Below, one piece after another: positions 43,130 to 51,773 of a DNA stretch of 64,000 bases. The first letter of the stretch is position 1. Each line of letters starts with the position of its first letter. Both the position numbers and the translations under genes were made by a program. A model generated the notes under the pieces. The model was not told the DNA's origin. It did no database searches and saw only the letters and a program-made list of their open reading frames with translations. Source of the DNA: Photobacterium profundum SS9 (GTDB lineage Bacteria; Pseudomonadota; Gammaproteobacteria; Enterobacterales; Vibrionaceae); contig NC_006370.1 of the NCBI RefSeq assembly GCF_000196255.1, forward strand, positions 2,118,887 to 2,182,886, written 5' to 3'.

Positions 43130-43549
43130 CTACACGCCTAGCAGCGGTAAATGTTTAATTTGATGATAACGTAACGACAATGAAATGCAGTGTGCTAATT
43201 CACGAGTGGCGATGTCATCGTCAACGGTAAAAACAATACCTTTGTCATCATCAAAACGGAAAGTATCGTCATAGAGTTCTTTAAATGTATCGACCAATTT
43301 GGTTTTACATTGAAAATACATTGCATATTGATTGGGGGTTTGTGATTTCCAATCAATACGGATAGGGCTACCACCATCGACAACAAAGCTAGGTTCGTTA
43401 GCATTTAATGTTTCTTGAACTTGCGCTGGCAAATCAATTTTCTTTGATACATCAATCACTAATCGACGCAGTGATAATAACTTGTCTCGAATCCCCTCAG
43501 GGTAGGATTGGTATTTTTCATCAACCATTAACACGTTTGCATTATTCAT
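43130..43549 (-). CDS. DUF1801 domain protein
   Basis: A 139-residue cytoplasmic protein of the DUF1801 (YdhG-like) type: YPEGIRDKLLSLRRLVIDV at the start, then KSQTPNQYAMYFQCKTKLVDTFKELY and a C-terminal SLRYHQIKHLPLLGV. The family has a small alpha-beta fold with no proven function. The upstream space has no convincing promoter. Confidence 0.75.
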   Translation of the reverse strand: MNNANVLMVDEKYQSYPEGIRDKLLSLRRLVIDVSKKIDLPAQVQETLNANEPSFVVDGGSPIRIDWKSQTPNQYAMYFQCKTKLVDTFKELYDDTFRFDDDKGIVFTVDDDIATRELAHCISLSLRYHQIKHLPLLGV

Positions 43550-43780
43550 TTGATTACCTTTCTTAATTCTTTCGTGCCCTTTGGGCTAGCTATAGCATTA
43601 ATCTACATCTAAATGACGCTAAAACTGCACAGACCAGAATACTTATCTTATCGTTCTTTCGTGACAGTATGGTGTTGATCACATCTTTATCAGGGCAAGA
43701 ACACGGATCTGTTAAGGTAGAAAATGTTAAGAAGATAGCCTTCGGTTAAAAAGGCTATCAGAACAAATGGGGAATCTATA

Positions 43781-43812
43781 AAAACCAGCATGCCAGTAAC
43801 GGCTTCGCTGGT
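43781..43812 (-). terminator. Terminator of the esterase gene
   Basis: Stem ACCAGC / GCTGGT (43784-43812) with inner GCC/GGC, then TTTT on the minus strand. A second hairpin GATAGCCTT / AAGGCTATC (43734-43759) lies further on in the same 277-nt gap. Confidence 0.7.
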
Positions 43813-43826
43813 GCTGACTGATTATG

Positions 43827-44762
43827 TTAGCTGGCTTTTTTAGTTGTCAGCTTAGCTTCTTTATATTTTTCTGTAATATATTCAGACATAAGCTTAATGG
43901 CTTCACGTGCTTCGGTTAGCTGATAAAATAATGGGTATACATGAGGCACCCCTTTAACGATGTTGATCGTAACATCTCCCCCTGCTTCACTCATCTTATT
44001 GGCGGTGCGTATCGCATCATCCATTAAGACCTCTTCCGTACCAGCGGTGAAAAAAGTAGGTGGCAGCCCATGCAAATCAGCATAAAAAGGAGAGACATCA
44101 GGCTCGCACGGATTCTCCAATCCGATGTAGTTGTTTCTCATTAACAATAAGCTGCTTAAATCGAAAAAAGGATCATCTTTACTTTTTGTAAACGCAGAGT
44201 CCCCTGTTACAGCCATATCTGTAACTGGTGACATAAGCACTAGCGCCGCAGGCATCGGCAGTTTTGCTTCACGCAGGCGAATAGCCGTTGTTAATGCAAG
44301 ATTTCCACCAGCAGAATCGCCGGCAATGATTATTTGATGCGGTAAATACCCTTGACGTAATAACTCATTATAAACAGCGTAACATTCATCAGCCGCTATC
44401 GGGTATGGAGATTCTGGAGCCAAACTGTAATTAACCATTAAACCGCGTGATTTGGTTGCATTGGATAATCTGGCTAAGAAAGCATTATGGGTATTGGGGC
44501 TATGGAAACAAAAACCGCCACCATGAAAATACAAAATGATTTTATTACCACTGCTTTTAGGCATATCGACCCAATCGCAGCTGATACTCGCAAATTTGGT
44601 AGGAGCAACTTCCATTCCTTTAGGCATGCTAATGAGTGCGCCGTAGCTATCAATATTCTTAATAAGTTCACGCATTTCTAATGTGGAGTGACAATTAGCA
44701 AGGCGCTGGCGCATGACGCGTGATAAAACTTTGTTGAATGCTCTGGTACGCCAACTGTACAT
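43827..44762 (-). CDS. HSL-type alpha/beta hydrolase (esterase)
   Basis: A 311-residue esterase/lipase of the hormone-sensitive-lipase family. The oxyanion-hole motif HGGGFCF is near residue 82, the nucleophile elbow GDSAGGN near 149, and the catalytic Asp/His lie in EEVLMDD and GVPHVYPLF. No signal peptide, so cytoplasmic. The substrate is unknown; short-chain acyl esters are usual. It is next to the phasin cluster, and a role with PHA or lipid stores is possible but unproven. Confidence 0.88.
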   Translation of the reverse strand: MYSWRTRAFNKVLSRVMRQRLANCHSTLEMRELIKNIDSYGALISMPKGMEVAPTKFASISCDWVDMPKSSGNKIILYFHGGGFCFHSPNTHNAFLARLSNATKSRGLMVNYSLAPESPYPIAADECYAVYNELLRQGYLPHQIIIAGDSAGGNLALTTAIRLREAKLPMPAALVLMSPVTDMAVTGDSAFTKSKDDPFFDLSSLLLMRNNYIGLENPCEPDVSPFYADLHGLPPTFFTAGTEEVLMDDAIRTANKMSEAGGDVTINIVKGVPHVYPLFYQLTEAREAIKLMSEYITEKYKEAKLTTKKAS

Positions 44763-45154
44763 AACTACCCCCCTTAAATTTTACATTCTTTATTAGTACT
44801 TTAGGCCATAAATCTTATAAATAAAAATTCATCGATAACCTATCGACTTAATGCATGGCAGTAAACGTTAAGTGACATATGTCGTAATAATATAGATTAT
44901 TACTGTCCTTTTGCCCTGTCCTAATACATAGAATTGTCACAAACAGCTCGCCGCTGTTGGCGTGACAACAATATTTAAAACAAAAACTCACAAACAAAAA
45001 GAGGTGCGCGTGCATGGCACACGCGCAACCTTAAAAAGCATATAACTAACGTTGTTAGAAAAATCTCTTATAACTCAGTCTATATATGCTATCAGGGTTA
45101 CATTATTGTCTGGCTTGGCTGGCTTATAAACCCGTAACCCTGTGTAAATTGTAG
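44763..45154. other. Intergenic region with two hairpins, no gene seen
   Basis: The 392-nt gap between the esterase and phasin genes contains hairpins TGCGCGTG / CACGCGCA (45005-45027) and CAGGGTTAC / GTAACCCTG (45093-45142, 32-nt loop). The second may end the phasin transcript. No reading frame or RNA gene was recognised. Confidence 0.5.
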
Positions 45155-45514
45155 CTATTCTACTTCTGCAAGCTTTTCGACTGCTGATGTTAGTTTGTCG
45201 ATTTTGTCGTCCATACGATCTAGCTTTTCACGATCAACACCACTTAAGCGATAGAATAAATCATTCATACCTGCTTCAACTTCGTCAGTCGCTTTTTCTG
45301 CATTTTTACCAATGCACTCTTTCGCTTGAACTTCAACTTCTTTGCCGCGTTCAACAAGTTCATCAAATGCAGTATTCGTTTTATCGTTAATTTGTTGAGC
45401 TTCTTCAAGTGTGCGGCTATATAGACCTAAACCTGCAAGCCAAATATTGCGAGCAACACCTTCGCCACTTTCTACGACATTTTTCGCCGCTTTTGCTACT
45501 GTTTTATCAATCAT
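45155..45514 (-). CDS. Phasin family protein (PhaI-like)
   Basis: A 119-residue helical protein with the phasin pattern GVARNIWLAGLGLYSRTLEEAQ, FDELVERGKEVE and a C-terminal leucine-zipper-like helix VDREKLDRMDDKIDKLTSAVEKLAEV. Phasins coat polyhydroxyalkanoate granules. It is paralogous to the next gene upstream, lacking that gene's basic tail, which is the PhaI/PhaF arrangement of pseudomonads. Confidence 0.88.
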   Translation of the reverse strand: MIDKTVAKAAKNVVESGEGVARNIWLAGLGLYSRTLEEAQQINDKTNTAFDELVERGKEVEVQAKECIGKNAEKATDEVEAGMNDLFYRLSGVDREKLDRMDDKIDKLTSAVEKLAEVE

Positions 45515-45617
45515 AATAATCTCCTGCGTATAAACGCTGATCTGTATAAGATAATCTCGCTAAGTCTTCTTTTAAGCTCACCATTTTATGCATAAGCTCA
45601 TCGGTATATAGCGCGTA

Positions 45618-46343
45618 TTAATTCACTTCCACTGGCTTTGTAACAACAGATTGATTGCCAGCAGTAGTTCCTGCTTCTGGTTTTTCATTCATTGACTCAG
45701 TTTTTGCCAGTTCAGTTTTTACTACGGCAGACTTAGCGTCAGTTTTTGGTTTATCCGCAATAGAATCAGCAACAACAGCTTTAGCTACTACGGTTTCCTG
45801 CTTTACTTCAGAATTTGCCACTACTGCTTTTTCTGAAAGTGTTTCTTTTTTTTCTTCAGCAATCGCTACTGCTTTACGACGCGCAACGCCTGGTTTTTTT
45901 CCACGTGTTGCGGGTGTTTTAGCTACTTTCTTTGCTGGCTCTTTCGCTACAGTTTTTTTTACTGCAGGTTTACCTTCTTGTTGACGAACTAATAGCGCTT
46001 CAATATTAGCTGTTAGTTGATCAATTTTGTCATCAACACGATCTAAACGTTCATTATCAATACCGATGAAACCTTGCACCATTTGATGCATACGTTCTTC
46101 AATAGCGACTGATGTTTGGCTACGTGCTGTATGTACACGTTCTTTTGTATTCGATTCAACTGAACGACCACGCTCAATTAACTCATCAAAAAGGCTTTTT
46201 CCTTTACCTGACAGTTGATTAACTTCATCGGCACTTTTCGCATAAGCACCTAATCCTGCTAACCAAATGTTGTAGACCATGGCATCACGTACAAGCTTTT
46301 TCTCTTTGCTTGATTCATCTGCAGTCTGTTTAAAGATGCTCAT
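45618..46343 (-). CDS. Phasin with lysine/alanine-rich tail (PhaF-like)
   Basis: A 241-residue protein: N-terminal phasin domain (1-118, YNIWLAGLGAYAKSADEVN, FDELIERGRSVE, LDRVDDKIDQLTANIEALL) followed by a long basic Ala/Lys/Pro region (KKTVAKEPAKKVAKTPATRG) like histone H1/PhaF, which binds DNA and partitions PHA granules, and then a second acidic-mixed repeat-rich tail. 103 nt upstream of the smaller phasin and probably co-transcribed. Confidence 0.87.
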   Translation of the reverse strand: MSIFKQTADESSKEKKLVRDAMVYNIWLAGLGAYAKSADEVNQLSGKGKSLFDELIERGRSVESNTKERVHTARSQTSVAIEERMHQMVQGFIGIDNERLDRVDDKIDQLTANIEALLVRQQEGKPAVKKTVAKEPAKKVAKTPATRGKKPGVARRKAVAIAEEKKETLSEKAVVANSEVKQETVVAKAVVADSIADKPKTDAKSAVVKTELAKTESMNEKPEAGTTAGNQSVVTKPVEVN

Positions 46344-46585
46344 TGTTGCGTCCTCCGAGATTACTGTTAATTCGACTGTCAGTCAGTGGGTATTGCCTGA
46401 CTGCTTGTAACTAGAATAGGAATTTCAATTAGAATGTTCTTACTAAAACAGCAATTTATCGTGGGCGAGATCAAATATTTGAAGAATAAAGAAAAATAAT
46501 AAGCAAAGAGGTAACCGAGTTATTTTAATTAAATAATAACTCGGTAAGTAAAAGGGAAGGTAGCTTGGGTATACACAAAAGGTAA

Positions 46586-46912
46586 TTATTGCGTAATCAG
46601 TAGCTGATCAAGACGTTTAGAAATACTGTTTTCAATACTTGAAGCAAAAAGGCTGGCAGCAAAGCCTAATTTCAATTGAATGGTGATTTTTCCATGCTGA
46701 GAATGAAGAAAACCACGGGCTGACATATGATCAATAATCAAACGGTCATCTTGCCAAGACCATTCAATTCCGTACTTATTAGCAAGTTCATCAGCGATTA
46801 GTTCTGACATGACAGCAACGTCATCAATATGTAGGTCATGTTCTCGTTCGATTAAAATAGTCACTTTCTTTCCATTTTTTAGTGCAAATACTCTGTTACG
46901 TCTTTTTAACAT
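46586..46912 (-). CDS. PHA-granule region protein (PF09650 type)
   Basis: A 108-residue protein with the layout of the polyhydroxyalkanoic acid system family: basic N-terminus, VTILIEREHDLHIDDVAVMSELIADELANKYGIEWSW, then HSQHGKITIQLKLGFAASLFASSIENSI. The family is found with phasin genes; no biochemical role is settled. It lies 243 nt upstream of the PhaF-like gene; the space between has no recognised feature. Confidence 0.75.
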   Translation of the reverse strand: MLKRRNRVFALKNGKKVTILIEREHDLHIDDVAVMSELIADELANKYGIEWSWQDDRLIIDHMSARGFLHSQHGKITIQLKLGFAASLFASSIENSISKRLDQLLITQ

Positions 46913-47039
46913 AACGTGATATCAAGTCAATGTCTGTGCTACAGATCGAATAGTCCAAATTTGACTTACTACAGTGAAAAAGAATAGACCAAAATATTAC
47001 TAAACCACAAAAAAACACACTAACAGCGAAAAAGTCATA

Positions 47040-47561
47040 CTAACGGCGAAAAACTAGTCGCAATACCTTAGAAAGCACAATCGCCCCCCCTACGGTCAGA
47101 CGAGCTCCCGCAATCGCCCGTCGATAAGGTCGCTTTTCTGCGGGCGCGATTATACCGCCAACGAGCAAGCCAACCCCCGCTAATTTAATTAGCCTATTTT
47201 CAGTTCCCGTAATAAGAAGCCCTGCAAATAATAGTACAAATAACCGTTGAAATTGAGTGCACTCAACAGGCAAGCCATGCGATTGACGAACAAATTGTTC
47301 GCAATTACGATTGAATAAATTATAGGGAGTACCTAAATATTGTTGAGCATATAAATATGCTTTCTCTGGTTCATCACTGGTAATTGAACTAACCAAAATG
47401 GCTCTACCTTCTGAAAACTCATATAACGTATCAAACTGTACTTGCCTACGTTTTTTTGAATTGTGTATTACCCCACCTCTCCCATCAGCCATGCCATAGT
47501 GCCAATATGATAAGCAACGAACTTTAAGAATGGTTCCTACCGGATAACGAGTTATCTCCAT
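47040..47561 (-). CDS. LRAT-like (NlpC/P60 superfamily) protein
   Basis: A 173-residue protein with the lecithin:retinol acyltransferase fold pattern: His in YWHYGMADGRGGVIH and catalytic Cys in NRNCEQFVRQ. C-terminal half contains one or two hydrophobic helices (LFVLLFAGLLITG, AGVGLLVGGIIA), suggesting membrane attachment, and a basic tail. Start ATG 47561 has AGGAA upstream; the longer frame to 47588 adds a hydrophobic stretch without a ribosome site. Bacterial members may be acyltransferases or thiol peptidases on lipids; the substrate is unknown. Confidence 0.75.
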   Translation of the reverse strand: MEITRYPVGTILKVRCLSYWHYGMADGRGGVIHNSKKRRQVQFDTLYEFSEGRAILVSSITSDEPEKAYLYAQQYLGTPYNLFNRNCEQFVRQSHGLPVECTQFQRLFVLLFAGLLITGTENRLIKLAGVGLLVGGIIAPAEKRPYRRAIAGARLTVGGAIVLSKVLRLVFRR

Positions 47562-47780
47562 ACCATTTCCTATTAATAGTACTATCAATTATATGTATAG
47601 ATAATAGCTGGTTTTTTCAAAGTGATAATCGAATCGTACTTCTTACGTATCAGTTATGTCTCCCATCATTAACAATAAATATTGTCTCATCGCCAAGATT
47701 TTAATCATTGACATCTTCATTAATAAACAACGCAAATAATTCATGCTATATTTTTATCAATGACATATTTATGCTTGGTT

Positions 47781-47804
47781 TTAATGATAATCAAATATCA
47801 TTAA
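47781..47804. promoter_or_regulatory. Fur-box-like palindrome upstream of mltD
   Basis: TTAATGATA-N6-TATCATTAA, perfect 9-bp arms, 39 nt before the ATG. The left part AATGATAATCA matches the core of the Fur consensus, but only about 12 of 19 positions fit overall. Confidence 0.4.
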
Positions 47805-47843
47805 CGAGGTGTATCACATTAATTAGTCGTAGATGGTATTAAT

Positions 47844-49097
47844 ATGCAGTGGCTTCTAATATTGTTTTTTACTCTTATTATCTCCGGTTGCCAAGGGCTA
47901 CAAAGTGTCGATACAACGAATAGTAACCATTTAGAAAGTGAATATTTAATTGTTATAAACACAAGTGAACTTGGCCGAAAGTGCCCTATATCTCATCAGC
48001 AACAAGAAGGTTTTTTTATTGCTACTGGTAAGAGAAACAGCCAGCCTACATATGAACATATAGACCTTAAGTATTTAAATAGTCAGACATTTAATAGTAC
48101 AACAACAATTCCCCCTCATTCCGCACCCGATTTGTGGAACGTAATGGGAGAGTCTTTTTCACTGCCTGTACCTAATAACAAACGTACTCGATATTACCGA
48201 AATTGGTTTGTCGATAACCCCTTACACATTAAAACGGTGTCTAAACGTGCTGAACCTTTTCTATACCTGATGTATGAAGAAGTACAGAAACGTGGTTTAC
48301 CGACAGAAATAGTGCTGCTTCCTTTTATTGAAAGCTCTTTTGATCAGTTTGCCCATTCAAACAAGGGCGCATCAGGGCTTTGGCAAATTACAGCCCCTAC
48401 AGGGAAGTCTTTTGGATTGGAGTATTGGCAAGGTTACGATGGCCGTCGTGATGTGATTGCATCAACCCATGCAGCATTGGATCTTCTTGAATACTTGCAC
48501 GATAAATTTAACGGTAACTGGCTACATGCAATAGCCGCTTATAACACAGGTGAAGCTCGAGTCAGAAATGCCATTAAAAGTAATAAGAAAAAAGGCATCT
48601 CAACTGATTTTTGGTATTTAGAATTGCCGAAAGAAACACGCTTATATGTACCGAAGTTGCTTGCGATGGCTGATATCGTAAAACATAAACAGGAATACCA
48701 GTATCAGCTCGATTTTGCGATGATACCAGCCTCACCAGCAGTGACAAAAGTCATCGTAAACAATCGTGTTCGTTTAAAGCAAATAGCGAAACATGCTGAT
48801 ATATCAAGTAAACAACTTTATGCCCTAAACCCTGGGTATACCGCAGGCTACACGCTTAAAAATAGAGATAATATTGTATTATTACCAAAAAATAATATTG
48901 AAACTTTTTATAACAATATCGACAGTCGCCTTTATGTAAGACACAAATATTTCATTCATAAAATAAGAATTGGTGAGTCGTTAAGTGAATTAGCACATAA
49001 CAACAACACGACAGTATCAAGGATTAAGCAAGCCAATGAGATGTCAAATTCATTTATTATTGCAGGACAGCGATTGTTAATCCCGCTCATTGATTAA
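47844..49097 (+). CDS. mltD: MltD-type membrane-bound lytic transglycosylase with LysM
   Basis: A 417-residue lipoprotein (lipobox ISGC, Cys 16) that cleaves peptidoglycan to 1,6-anhydro-muropeptides. The SLT domain (about 135-260) has the catalytic Glu in FIESSFDQFAHS, then GASGLWQI, and AAYNTGEARV. A LysM domain closes the protein (about 370-415, IRIGESLSELAHNNNTTVSRI). E. coli MltD has two LysM; here the first position (RVRLKQIAKHADISSKQLYAL) is degenerate. The N-terminal 90 residues after the lipobox are atypical. This may be a second, divergent mltD. Confidence 0.88.
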   Translation: MQWLLILFFTLIISGCQGLQSVDTTNSNHLESEYLIVINTSELGRKCPISHQQQEGFFIATGKRNSQPTYEHIDLKYLNSQTFNSTTTIPPHSAPDLWNVMGESFSLPVPNNKRTRYYRNWFVDNPLHIKTVSKRAEPFLYLMYEEVQKRGLPTEIVLLPFIESSFDQFAHSNKGASGLWQITAPTGKSFGLEYWQGYDGRRDVIASTHAALDLLEYLHDKFNGNWLHAIAAYNTGEARVRNAIKSNKKKGISTDFWYLELPKETRLYVPKLLAMADIVKHKQEYQYQLDFAMIPASPAVTKVIVNNRVRLKQIAKHADISSKQLYALNPGYTAGYTLKNRDNIVLLPKNNIETFYNNIDSRLYVRHKYFIHKIRIGESLSELAHNNNTTVSRIKQANEMSNSFIIAGQRLLIPLID

Positions 49098-49153
49098 ACA
49101 TGAATGACACACTTTAACTCTATAGTCCGAATCAGTAGAACCTGACTATAGAG

Positions 49154-49555
49154 TTACTGTATATTCTCTGTTTCTACTACAGCAACAAGACTGTTTTGTT
49201 CAGTATAAGGCTCTACAATATTTTGAATATTCACTGATTTCTGTCCATTAACATCGCTGTAATTCAGCCCTTTCACACTCAAATCGACGTCTTCAAAAGC
49301 AACGTTCACTGCTTGTTCCAATTTAGCCAACACACTTAAATCGGCCTGATTATGGGATAGTGATAAACCAATTAAAATCCCCATAAATGTACAGACAGGG
49401 GCAATTAAACTTCTAATGGCCATTAGAGTACAAAGTGAAATAATTGAGATAATAGTCGCTATATAAACATTACTTCCACCTACACCACTAAAAAAAGCGA
49501 TATAGACAGCAAGACCTTGAAGCAGCATCCCTATAAAAAGCACAAAAAGTTTCAT
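49154..49555 (-). CDS. Small membrane protein of unknown function
   Basis: A 133-residue protein with about three membrane helices in the first 75 residues (MKLFVLFIGMLLQGLAVYIA, NVYIATIISIISLCTLMA, PVCTFMGILIGLSL) and a polar, acidic C-terminus. ATG 49555 (MKLF) is preferred over a longer frame that begins MCLPIINSN. No family recognised. It lies between mltD and a MITE/IS cluster. Confidence 0.6.
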   Translation of the reverse strand: MKLFVLFIGMLLQGLAVYIAFFSGVGGSNVYIATIISIISLCTLMAIRSLIAPVCTFMGILIGLSLSHNQADLSVLAKLEQAVNVAFEDVDLSVKGLNYSDVNGQKSVNIQNIVEPYTEQNSLVAVVETENIQ

Positions 49556-49674
49556 ATTGTAAAACCTATATATCTTATTTGAGTTAATTATAGGCAGACA
49601 CATTTACAAAAGAATAATTTACTTGCTATGAAAAACAGCCTTAGGGGTATATACCCAAGTTACCTCAAGATGCT

Positions 49675-51439
49675 GTAACTTCTCAATAAGTCGGGGCATA
49701 AGCGAAGAGTGATCCTGATAGTGTTTTTAAAATTAATGTTAGGATCTCTAAGATCGGCTTGATTGATCCTTTCAAACCTTCAAAATAGTAGCCTCTAACC
49801 ACGTAGAGCCTTTTGTCTCAATGAAAATTAATCTCCCAGACATTCCAGAGTCAGAGCAAACCCCTTTGGTAAAAGGCTTAATTGGGATCATTGAGCAGCT
49901 TTCCGATACGGTTGAGCGCCAACAAGAAGAAATCACCCTCCTTAAAGACGAGATCAACGTACTAAAAGGGCAGAAAAAACGGCCCAAGTTCAAGCCGAGT
50001 AAACTCGACACAAATACCGATGAAAAGTCAGACCAAGGCTCGACTGATAACAAACGGTCCGGCTCTACCAAGCGTAGCAAAAATCAAACGCTGACCATTC
50101 ATCAGGATAACATTGTCCAGCCAGAACAACCTTTACCTATCGGGGCACGATTCAAGGGCTACCGAGATTTTGTCGTCCAAGAGCTAGAGATACAGTCGTG
50201 CAATGTACGTTATCGCTTAGCTTGCTATCTATTACCTGATGGTTCGACGGTTACCGCTACCTTGCCTAATGGACTAGCAGGCCAACACTTTGGCACTCGA
50301 CTAAGAAGCTACATCCTCTATCAGTATCATCAATGTCAGGTCACTCAGCCTCTGTTGTTGGAACAACTTAGAGAATGGGGTATCGATATTTCCAGTGGCC
50401 AATTAAATCGCTTATTGACCGAAAATCATGATGATTTGCATGAAGAAAAAGCCGAACTTCTGGCTGCAGGCCTGCAAAGCACTGGCTATATCACAACAGA
50501 TGACACCGGAGCTAGGCATCAGGGCAAGAACGGTTTTGTCACCCACATAGGCAATGAGTGGTTTGCTTGGTTTCAAAGTTCAGACCGAAAAAATCGGATC
50601 AACTTCCTGTCACTCCTTCGGGCTGGAAACAAGGGTTATCAGGTGAACACCTGCGCACTAAACTATATGGCGACAAATAAACTCCCTGCTCCCCAGTTAG
50701 CATTGTTAGCAAACACACCAGTGACCAACTTTGGATGTGAAGAGGAATGGTCTGCTCATCTAGTTCAGCTGGGTATTGTCGTAAAAAGGCATATTCAAAT
50801 AGCGACTGAAGGTGCCCTATTGGGTTGCGCGTCAGAGAATGAAGCTTTGGGTAAACTCGCTGTGATCAGTGATGGTGCTGGACAGTTTAAGGTTCTACAA
50901 CATGGTTTGTGCTGGGTACATGCGGAGCGGTTGGTCCACAAGCTTATTCCGTTGAATGAGGGACATCGAGAAGACATCGCACAAGTACGTGATGAGATTT
51001 GGTCGTTCTACAAGGAGCTGAAAGAATACAAAAAACAGCCTTGCGACACGAAGAAATCAGCTCTGTCGAAGGAGTTCGATCGGCTATTTACTCAGAAAAC
51101 CCGCTATGAGCTCCTTAATCAGCAACTAAAGCGGTTAAACAAATTAAAATCAAGCTTATTGCTGGTATTGGAACGACCAGAAATTCCAATCCATACAAAT
51201 GGAAGCGAAAATGATCTAAGGGAGCAGGTCAAGCGGCGCAAAGTCAGTGGAGGTACTCGTAGTGATCTTGGCCGACAATGCCGAGATACCTTTTCCAGCC
51301 TGAAAAAAACGTGCCGAAAATTAGGGGTTTCCTTCTGGAAATATCTCAACGACCGAATTTCTCAAAGTAATGTAATCCCATCTTTAGGCTCTCTGGTGCT
51401 CCAGAAAGCCCACCCTGCCTCGGCTTATTGAGAAGTTAC
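49675..51439 (+). mobile_element. IS66-family insertion sequence (single transposase, ISBst12-like)
   Basis: A 1765-bp element with perfect 16-bp inverted ends GTAACTTCTCAATAAG and CTTATTGAGAAGTTAC. It is flanked by the direct repeat AAGATGCT (49667-49674 and 51440-51447), the 8-bp target duplication expected of IS66. It has one transposase gene and no tnpA or tnpB accessory frames, like the ISBst12 group. The intact duplication and transposase suggest a recent insertion. Confidence 0.92.
49821..51431 (+). CDS. IS66-family transposase
   Basis: A 536-residue DDE transposase. N-terminal leucine-zipper-like helix (IIEQLSDTVERQQEEITLLKDEINVLK), a basic linker, then the catalytic core with TTDDTGARHQGKNGFVTHIG (first Asp), ISDGAGQFKVLQHGLCWVHAER (second Asp) and the Glu in HTNGSENDLREQVKRRKVSGG. 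The frame is intact and the stop lies inside the right terminal repeat. Confidence 0.93.
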   Translation: MKINLPDIPESEQTPLVKGLIGIIEQLSDTVERQQEEITLLKDEINVLKGQKKRPKFKPSKLDTNTDEKSDQGSTDNKRSGSTKRSKNQTLTIHQDNIVQPEQPLPIGARFKGYRDFVVQELEIQSCNVRYRLACYLLPDGSTVTATLPNGLAGQHFGTRLRSYILYQYHQCQVTQPLLLEQLREWGIDISSGQLNRLLTENHDDLHEEKAELLAAGLQSTGYITTDDTGARHQGKNGFVTHIGNEWFAWFQSSDRKNRINFLSLLRAGNKGYQVNTCALNYMATNKLPAPQLALLANTPVTNFGCEEEWSAHLVQLGIVVKRHIQIATEGALLGCASENEALGKLAVISDGAGQFKVLQHGLCWVHAERLVHKLIPLNEGHREDIAQVRDEIWSFYKELKEYKKQPCDTKKSALSKEFDRLFTQKTRYELLNQQLKRLNKLKSSLLLVLERPEIPIHTNGSENDLREQVKRRKVSGGTRSDLGRQCRDTFSSLKKTCRKLGVSFWKYLNDRISQSNVIPSLGSLVLQKAHPASAY

Positions 51440-51773
51440 AAGATGCTCGTTTCAGCGAGAATTTGTTAGGCTCTAGGCAAGGCACTTATTTATAGACCTA
51501 GTCGTTCTACGTTGGAAATAAGTAACACCGCATAGAGCCCAACAAAACTCGCCCTTCGGGAGTGATTCAGCGTATCTACTTCTGTGTCAAATGTGTTTGA
51601 AAGGGGATGCCATTCCTACACACATTTTCCTTGAATTAAATACGCTGAGATCACTCTGAACCCTGCATCTTGAGGTAGCTTGGGTATAGTTTACTCTAAA
51701 GCCAATCGCTACGTTGCATAAGTGTTACATGAGCTGTAACTTAGCACTTTAGCTTTTTATTTGTCGGTTCTAC

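Larger units (their letters stand above)
49650..51688. repeat. MITE split by an IS66-family insertion
   Basis: Ends TATACCCAAGTTACCTCAAG plus ATGC (49650-49673) and the reverse GCAT plus CTTGAGGTAGCTTGGGTATA (51665-51688) are 24-bp inverted repeats with one mismatch. Removing the inner IS and one 8-bp duplication leaves an element of about 266 bp with nested inverted repeats (GTTAGGCTCTA near 51467 and TAGAGCCCAAC near 51534) and no frame. It is non-coding and was present before the IS arrived. Confidence 0.85.

Noticed and set aside
49642..51696. A target duplication for the outer MITE (TATACCC ends)
   Set aside because: TATA occurs at both tips, but since it is part of the inverted repeat I cannot tell whether it is a duplication or element sequence.
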